A stretch of 64,000 nt of DNA from Hybos culiciformis (lineage: Eukaryota; Arthropoda; Insecta; Diptera; Hybotidae). The notes under the pieces were generated by a model. That model was given only the letters and a program-made list of their open reading frames with translations. It searched no databases and was not told the origin of the DNA. The translations under genes and the position numbers were made by a program. Shown piece after piece: positions 59,884 to 64,000 of the stretch. The first letter of the stretch is position 1, and each line of letters opens with the position of its first letter. Location: NCBI GenBank assembly GCA_964007475.1, contig OZ023274.1, forward strand, positions 73,047,303 through 73,111,302. The letters are read 5' to 3'.

Positions 59884-62800
59884 CTAAAATTTATCTTTCG
59901 GAACTCTTTTGAAGAGGATTATCGGGTTAAATAATATCTCTCATAATAATAAGATGGTATTCTAAAATATCTCTAGATACTAATATTATAAAACTAAAAT
60001 AAAAAACAATTTAATGTCAAAAATATAATATTTCAGGAGCAGGTACTTGAAGTATAGGATATGAACATAAAAAAGTGCATTCGAAGCGATAATTTTCATT
60101 TCAAAACTTATCATGAGGAAATTAACTACATATACGTTTGTATATAATTATGTATCCTAAAGAAATTCGTCTTCTTTATGTTGTATTAGTTGTTGTATTA
60201 GTTAATTAAGATAATGTAACGTATGTAATGTAATTAGAAAAATATATTTCCTAAAATCTTATAATAAACAATTTTTCTAGAGAAAAAAAAATATTAATTT
60301 TTTTTTTGGTGAATGAATCAAGGTCAGTACACCAACACCATTTTTATTCTCTCTAAGATTTTGTCTTTATTTTCATATTAATTTATTAATCACGAATTTG
60401 AAAAAAAAAATTTAGGCGTAATTGTATTTTCAAAAACAAATATATAAAAACAAAATTTAAATTTTTTTTTCAAAAGTATTACTTTTCTCGGAAGCATTAA
60501 AATAAATGCTTTCATAACAGCGATCTTAGAAACTATCGAAGTGGCAACAGTGGTTAGTGAAATATAAGTGACTAAGACTCTATAATTATGTCTGTTCTGT
60601 TAGTTTAGATATTAGAAATATATCTACGTTCAATTCAAGTGCATGAAAACAGAAACTAGTGAACTGTGTATCGCGGCGACTAAATCAATTTCTATTCTTT
60701 CTTCTTCTTCCAATAAGTAGTAATCTCTTTAGCTGAGAAAAACAGTCAGTATTTTCAATTCTCTTAACATGATACTTTCTACTTTTTGATTTCAGATATC
60801 AAACTATGAATGAATAATAATTCTGTCGTTCTTTTCCAGAATGGGATATGTCACAACACACATTTCCGAAATTTTTCACTAATCGTAATTAAATGCTTGT
60901 TCTGTAAGTAAAGATATGGGAAAAATTGAATTTTAAAAACCCGTTTTTCTACCAAAAAGATAAACATTTTCAAAATAGCGTAAATTTGAAGAAATGTAGA
61001 TTTGGAGCAGAAATCTTAGTGCGAAGACTTTTTTTTAACATTACCCATTCTGTAAAAACGACAGAATTAAGAATATTTTTTTATGTTATTAATAAATATA
61101 TACCCTGTTCTTCACTTAATTATAAATAAACTATTTATAACAAGGCAAAAAATTTCGATCTTTCTAATAAATCCTTATATTTCGCTTTTTTCAAAAATAT
61201 TATTTTCTCATCTATCACAAATTTCTACGGCACCTTTTCAATTTATTGCTTTATTTTTATTATTTAAGCAATAAAATTCACCATTTAATGTAAAAAATCA
61301 TACTTTATTATAAAATAGTAAGTTTTTATTTTTCAAAAATTTATGAGAAATAATGATGATTCTTCTTATTTTTCTTAATAAAATGCGTTGACCGGTAGCT
61401 GTCATTTCAATGAATGTGTCAAAATTAGCACTTTTTAAAATTTTTTTTTCAATTTGATTTTTATTTAATGAACGTATGTACATGTGTACATAGATAGATA
61501 TCTATCTTATGTACAATTTTACAATTGTACATACATACATTATGTTTATTTGAATGTTACTTGTATCTATATATTTTATGAAAAACAAGTATTATTGTCG
61601 TCATATAAAAACGATGCGGTAGTTCTACCTTAATTTATCATGTTTTCTTGTTTGTTTTAATAATTTCAATTTTTTTTTTTTTTTAACTTAAACTAATAAT
61701 TTTATTTCAAGTCAAAATTAAACACAAAATATGAAAATATATTGCCAAAATATAATTTTTAAAATAAATTAATTCAATAGCGTTTTGTATAATAATCATT
61801 ATAATATTTAAGATAGAATATACACATACTGTTTCCTAAATATATATTTTTAAAACATTTATGATTGAATCTAGTTTCCCAAATTAATTTATGTAAATTA
61901 TGATGTAAATTATTACATTCCTTTTAAAATCATTTACAGAATAACATTTTTTCCATGGTCTTTTTAAGATTCTTCAGTTCAACCATTTTTATTGATATCT
62001 GTTGTAGTTAGAATATTTTAAATACACCAGCTTTTGAGATCTTGGTTTCTTCAAAAAGTTATTTGAATATAGTTTTAAGTTTTATCAAGTATTATCTAGT
62101 GAACGTAATTGATTGATACAAGTTGTAATTTTTTATGTAATATTTCTGTAATAAGAAAAGAATAGCCAAATAAATTTCCCAATAAATATAAAACGTACTA
62201 AAGATTTCATAGAGTCAGATTTATCGTTCTAATCTTCAAAATATCCGAATCACTTTTGCTTTATTTAGAACAAATAAATCCCTGCTGTTGTTTAATGTTG
62301 CGAACTAAATTTTTGATTTATAATTTTAATTTATAATTTATAATTTTAATTTATAATGCTATAAATCTAACAAATAAGTGTATAAAAATATATTTGGCCC
62401 TATACCAAATACCATTCTCTTGTTACTCTAATTATTAAAATTTGTTAATATGTAATTGGTTTTGATTTTTAGAACAAGATGATCAGATTAGTCTCTATGA
62501 GTCCGAATAATATTGAGATCAAAAAGCGAACTAACAAAAAATGTTCGCAGTTGTAAATGAGAAAGCAGATGAATTTACTTAATGTTAGTCTAAAAAAAAC
62601 CATTTTGTATATTGTAATTTAAAAAAATCACTGCGAAGCTTAAATTTTAAGAGGTGAACATTTTGATTGACACTCATCAACTCTTATTTTTGTCATCAGC
62701 ACGTTGAAATTATTGTTTTGCCGGTAGGGGCAATCACTTTGTAATTCTTATTTTAATATTAAACATATAATAATTTACTTGGTAAAATCATGTTTTCATT

Positions 62801-63649
62801 CATTGCCCTTTTCCAAAAATTTTGCGACTATATTTTATTGTACATACATTATTGTTTTTACAAAATTATTGTTTATATATAAGCATTTATTATTGCATTT
62901 TATGTTCAATAACGCGGCGGAAAATAAAATTCAAAATGCCATAAATTAAGGCAAAATTTAATTCCTTTTTATCCTTTTATGCGCAAAATATATACCTCAA
63001 CAAAAAGTTAAAGTTCATAAAATAATAATTATTTTGAATTTTATTTATTTAGTAATCCTTTTTGCTAAGCTTCTTTCTGCAACTACAATAATTCTATTAC
63101 CGTAATATCTTATTTTTCGCTGCATTTATTTTCCAAAATTCACAACGAGAAAAATCTTATAATATTATTATTTAGGATGATTCAATAAAATAAAAATATC
63201 TAAATATGTAGACATCCAAAATAAAGAATTGTACGATTTAAAAACGAAATATATTCTCACTTTTAAAACTTACTTGCAATTTGAAAACAGATACTGAAAC
63301 ATGTGTATCGCAAATGGATTATTAAATTTAAGTAAAATATATAACTAAAGTTTAGGAGATGATACTATCTGAAATTTTACAAGTATCTGCCAATTAATAA
63401 TGTAATTTTTTAACTTTAGTGAAAAAAGTGGCAAACAGAACCATTATCCTGGGCCCAGGCACAGCTTTTAAGTACAGACATAATTGTGTTTAGTAGTATG
63501 ATGTAGGTAAACTTTTTGTTTTGAAACTCAAGTATTTTTCAAGTTTTTTTCAAATATTTTTTTAAAATTTTATTCTTTATTTTTTAAATATTATTATTAA
63601 ATAAAATTGTTAAAAATTTCCATTTATTTCAGCCAATTTCTTACCAATT

Positions 63650-63735
63650 TTCTTATTACTAACATCAATGTTCCCTCTAATTTTTTTAAAAGCTGGGCAA
63701 AAATGAACTTGCTTGCGCGCATTATTTGTATTTTT
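63650..63735. mobile_element. Possible transposon end fragment
   Basis: CAATGTTCCCTCTAATTTTT followed by AGCTGGGCAAAAATG and GCTTGCGCGCA looks like a DNA transposon terminus I associate with hAT elements, and it differs in composition from the surroundings. The other end is not visible before the window ends. Confidence 0.25.
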
Positions 63736-64000
63736 TTCTTATTGCGCCAAAATTTAAAAAAAAAATTAGTCACAAAATTTTTTTTTTAACTATAACTTCT
63801 TTACGAAGAGTAGTGAAAGAAAAATTAGGAAAAAAAACATTAAAATTTGGCACATAAAAAATGGAAACGATTAAACAAACAAACTTCGTAACAAAAAAAT
63901 TATTGGCCTCCTACCCAGCGACCTTCTCCTAGGGAGGACTTCAAATTTGGTATACAAAAAGAGAAAATGATTAAACACACAATTTTCGAAAAAAAAAAGG

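Larger units (their letters stand above)
56349..64000. other. Upstream of visible otp exons
   Basis: Should be the otp first intron or 5' flank. Contains the MITE-like inverted repeat at 57357, palindromic copy 2 at 59659, and short AAGTAAATTTTATTTAC repeats near 59550-59620. The stretch 60500-60860 is less AT-rich than average and could be a promoter or leader exon, but no start codon with a phase-1 donor was found. Confidence 0.6.

Noticed and set aside
38248..59934. Shared peptide [12 protein letters not shown] in open frames at 38248-38490 and 59701-59934
   Set aside because: It is shared because the two DNA repeats are homologous and the palindrome reads similarly on both strands; no start, length or conservation supports a protein.
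60480..60560. Possible otp start MLPRK or MKAFILMLPRK near 60500
   Set aside because: Ends in phase 0 at a weak donor and does not resemble orthopedia N-termini.
63243..63310. Possible otp first exon with strong GTAAGT donor near 63272
   Set aside because: The short frame MFQYLFSNC ends in phase 2, but the next known exon needs phase 1.
1..64000. CRISPR arrays, tRNA, rRNA or bacterial operons
   Set aside because: The regular repeats are palindromic transposon units or microsatellites; no cloverleaf or rRNA core sequence was seen, and all genes have introns.

Overview
This window looks like nuclear DNA from an insect. It is very AT-rich, the genes are split by GT-AG introns, and homopolymer and (TA)n runs are frequent. 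The three genes I can read through have close insect counterparts. Protein motifs fit a holometabolous insect, possibly a dipteran, but I cannot name the species. No bacterial, organellar, viral, rRNA or tRNA genes were seen.

Three protein-coding genes, all on the minus strand and so read right to left, account for the recognisable coding sequence. (1) otp (orthopedia), a paired-like Q50 homeobox transcription factor: six exons from 56348 to 29181, with its N-terminal exon(s) not found and perhaps to the right of the window; a 23-kb intron splits the homeobox between homeodomain residues 46 and 47. (2) Cib2, a four-EF-hand-fold calcium and integrin-binding protein: complete, four exons, 189 aa, 25608 to 22089. 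(3) Ipk1 (inositol-pentakisphosphate 2-kinase, IPPK): complete, nine exons, 411 aa, 18424 to 1553. All splice phases agree across every junction I joined. The three proteins act in unrelated processes (neural and hindgut patterning, calcium signalling in sensory cells, inositol hexakisphosphate synthesis), so only their shared orientation links them. A few short coding-like pieces with good splice signals (18522-18866, 20784-20806, 25666-25723 and, on the plus strand, 725-786) remain unassigned.

The rest is intron and intergenic DNA with many small non-autonomous DNA transposons, several with clear target duplications: two foldback elements with the same architecture (3101-3868 and 45282-46205), a 1.6-kb element with 323-bp inverted ends and a TTAA-flanked element nested in it (8941-10539), a TA-flanked MITE (16193-16712), three hAT-type elements with 8-bp duplications (34025-34630, 35850-36681, 48281-48750), and a 225-bp palindromic family with two copies in opposite orientation (38241-38464 and 59659-59883). 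Hairpins and short tandem duplications are listed separately.

The most unusual observation is that the two foldback elements are built from hairpin units of the same length and layout whose stem sequences differ while both sides of each stem change together, and that both enclose the same type of GC-rich core.
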